21,967 nucleotides of DNA, taken from DASQUK01 sp046726215. Its GTDB lineage: Bacteria > Actinomycetota > Acidimicrobiia > Acidimicrobiales > VFJN01. The stretch lies in assembly GCA_046726215.1 (NCBI GenBank), contig JBKPAA010000116.1:1-21967 (forward strand). The letters run 5' to 3'. The notes under the pieces are model-generated. The model had not been told where the DNA came from. It did no database searches and worked only from the letters and a program-made list of their open reading frames with translations. Made by a program: the position numbers and the translations under genes. Positions 21,900 through 21,967 of the stretch are shown one piece after another (position 1 is the stretch's first letter; each line of letters begins with the position of its first letter).

Positions 21900-21967
21900 A
21901 TGTGGAGCGTGCCTGCGTTGGAGATCACCGGGGAGGAACGAGCGGAACTGGAGCGTCGGGTGCGTGC
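21900..21967 (+). mobile_element. Left end of an IS630-family transposase gene, 3' partial
   Basis: The frame starting at ATG 21900 reads MWSVPALEITGEERAELERRVRA and runs off the window. This matches the N-terminus of actinobacterial IS630-family transposases, which begin with (V)PALxLSxEERxELExRVRA ahead of a helix-turn-helix. A GGGGGGAG ribosome binding site lies just upstream (21885-21892). The element's outer end is probably near 21841-21865, where CGTAGAAGTTACACGCG starts the AT-richer leader; IS630 elements insert at TA. The terminal repeat cannot be confirmed because the right end is outside. Confidence 0.75.

Overview
The window is high-GC DNA from an actinobacterium. The evidence is GTG starts, 1-4 nt gene overlaps, actinobacterial membrane families (DUF7144, DUF4389, PLDc_N-SHOCT) and probable leaderless promoters. 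An Acidimicrobiia-like, possibly metagenome-derived source is a guess only. No tRNA, rRNA, CRISPR array, plasmid origin or complete prophage is visible.

Region 1 (1-4310, + strand) holds a C4-type zinc-ribbon coiled-coil protein cut by the window edge, a 94-bp tandem repeat, a small membrane protein, a histidine phosphatase, a membrane-anchored zinc-ribbon protein, and a degenerate PAP2-like membrane domain fused to an apparently intact RIO/APH-type kinase domain.

Region 2 (4383-12993) is the metabolic heart of the window. Ornithine carbamoyltransferase and carbamate kinase lie on the minus strand, translationally coupled. They make ATP from citrulline, although no arginine deiminase is present here. 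Across a 634-bp gene-free spacer, a tightly packed plus-strand series follows: DUF7144 membrane protein, CYTH phosphohydrolase, P-type ATPase with altered ion-site residues, PPK2 polyphosphate kinase and a PLDc_N-SHOCT membrane protein. I read this as an energy-limitation or low-oxygen module linking substrate-level ATP, polyphosphate and ion pumping. An internally deleted MFS transporter relic closes the region.

Region 3 (12998-17186) has two minus-strand membrane proteins (one YnfA/UPF0060). A four-gene plus-strand operon follows: a MerR regulator with a Cys-rich C-terminal extension, a MerF/MerT-like CC membrane protein, a multi-pass membrane protein and a SnoaL-like protein. Its start carries a textbook MerR operator. 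No mercuric reductase is present. A duplicated DUF4389 protein and a SpoIIAA-like STAS protein follow.

Region 4 (17353-19599) contains two genes each broken by what looks like one extra G in a G-run: a beta-repeat protein with an autoprocessing-type C-terminal domain, and a TolB-like PD40 lipoprotein.

Region 5 (19754-21967) is accessory: an ABM-like protein next to a decayed IS110 transposase, a SAM methyltransferase, small unknown genes, and the left end of an IS630-family element running off the window.
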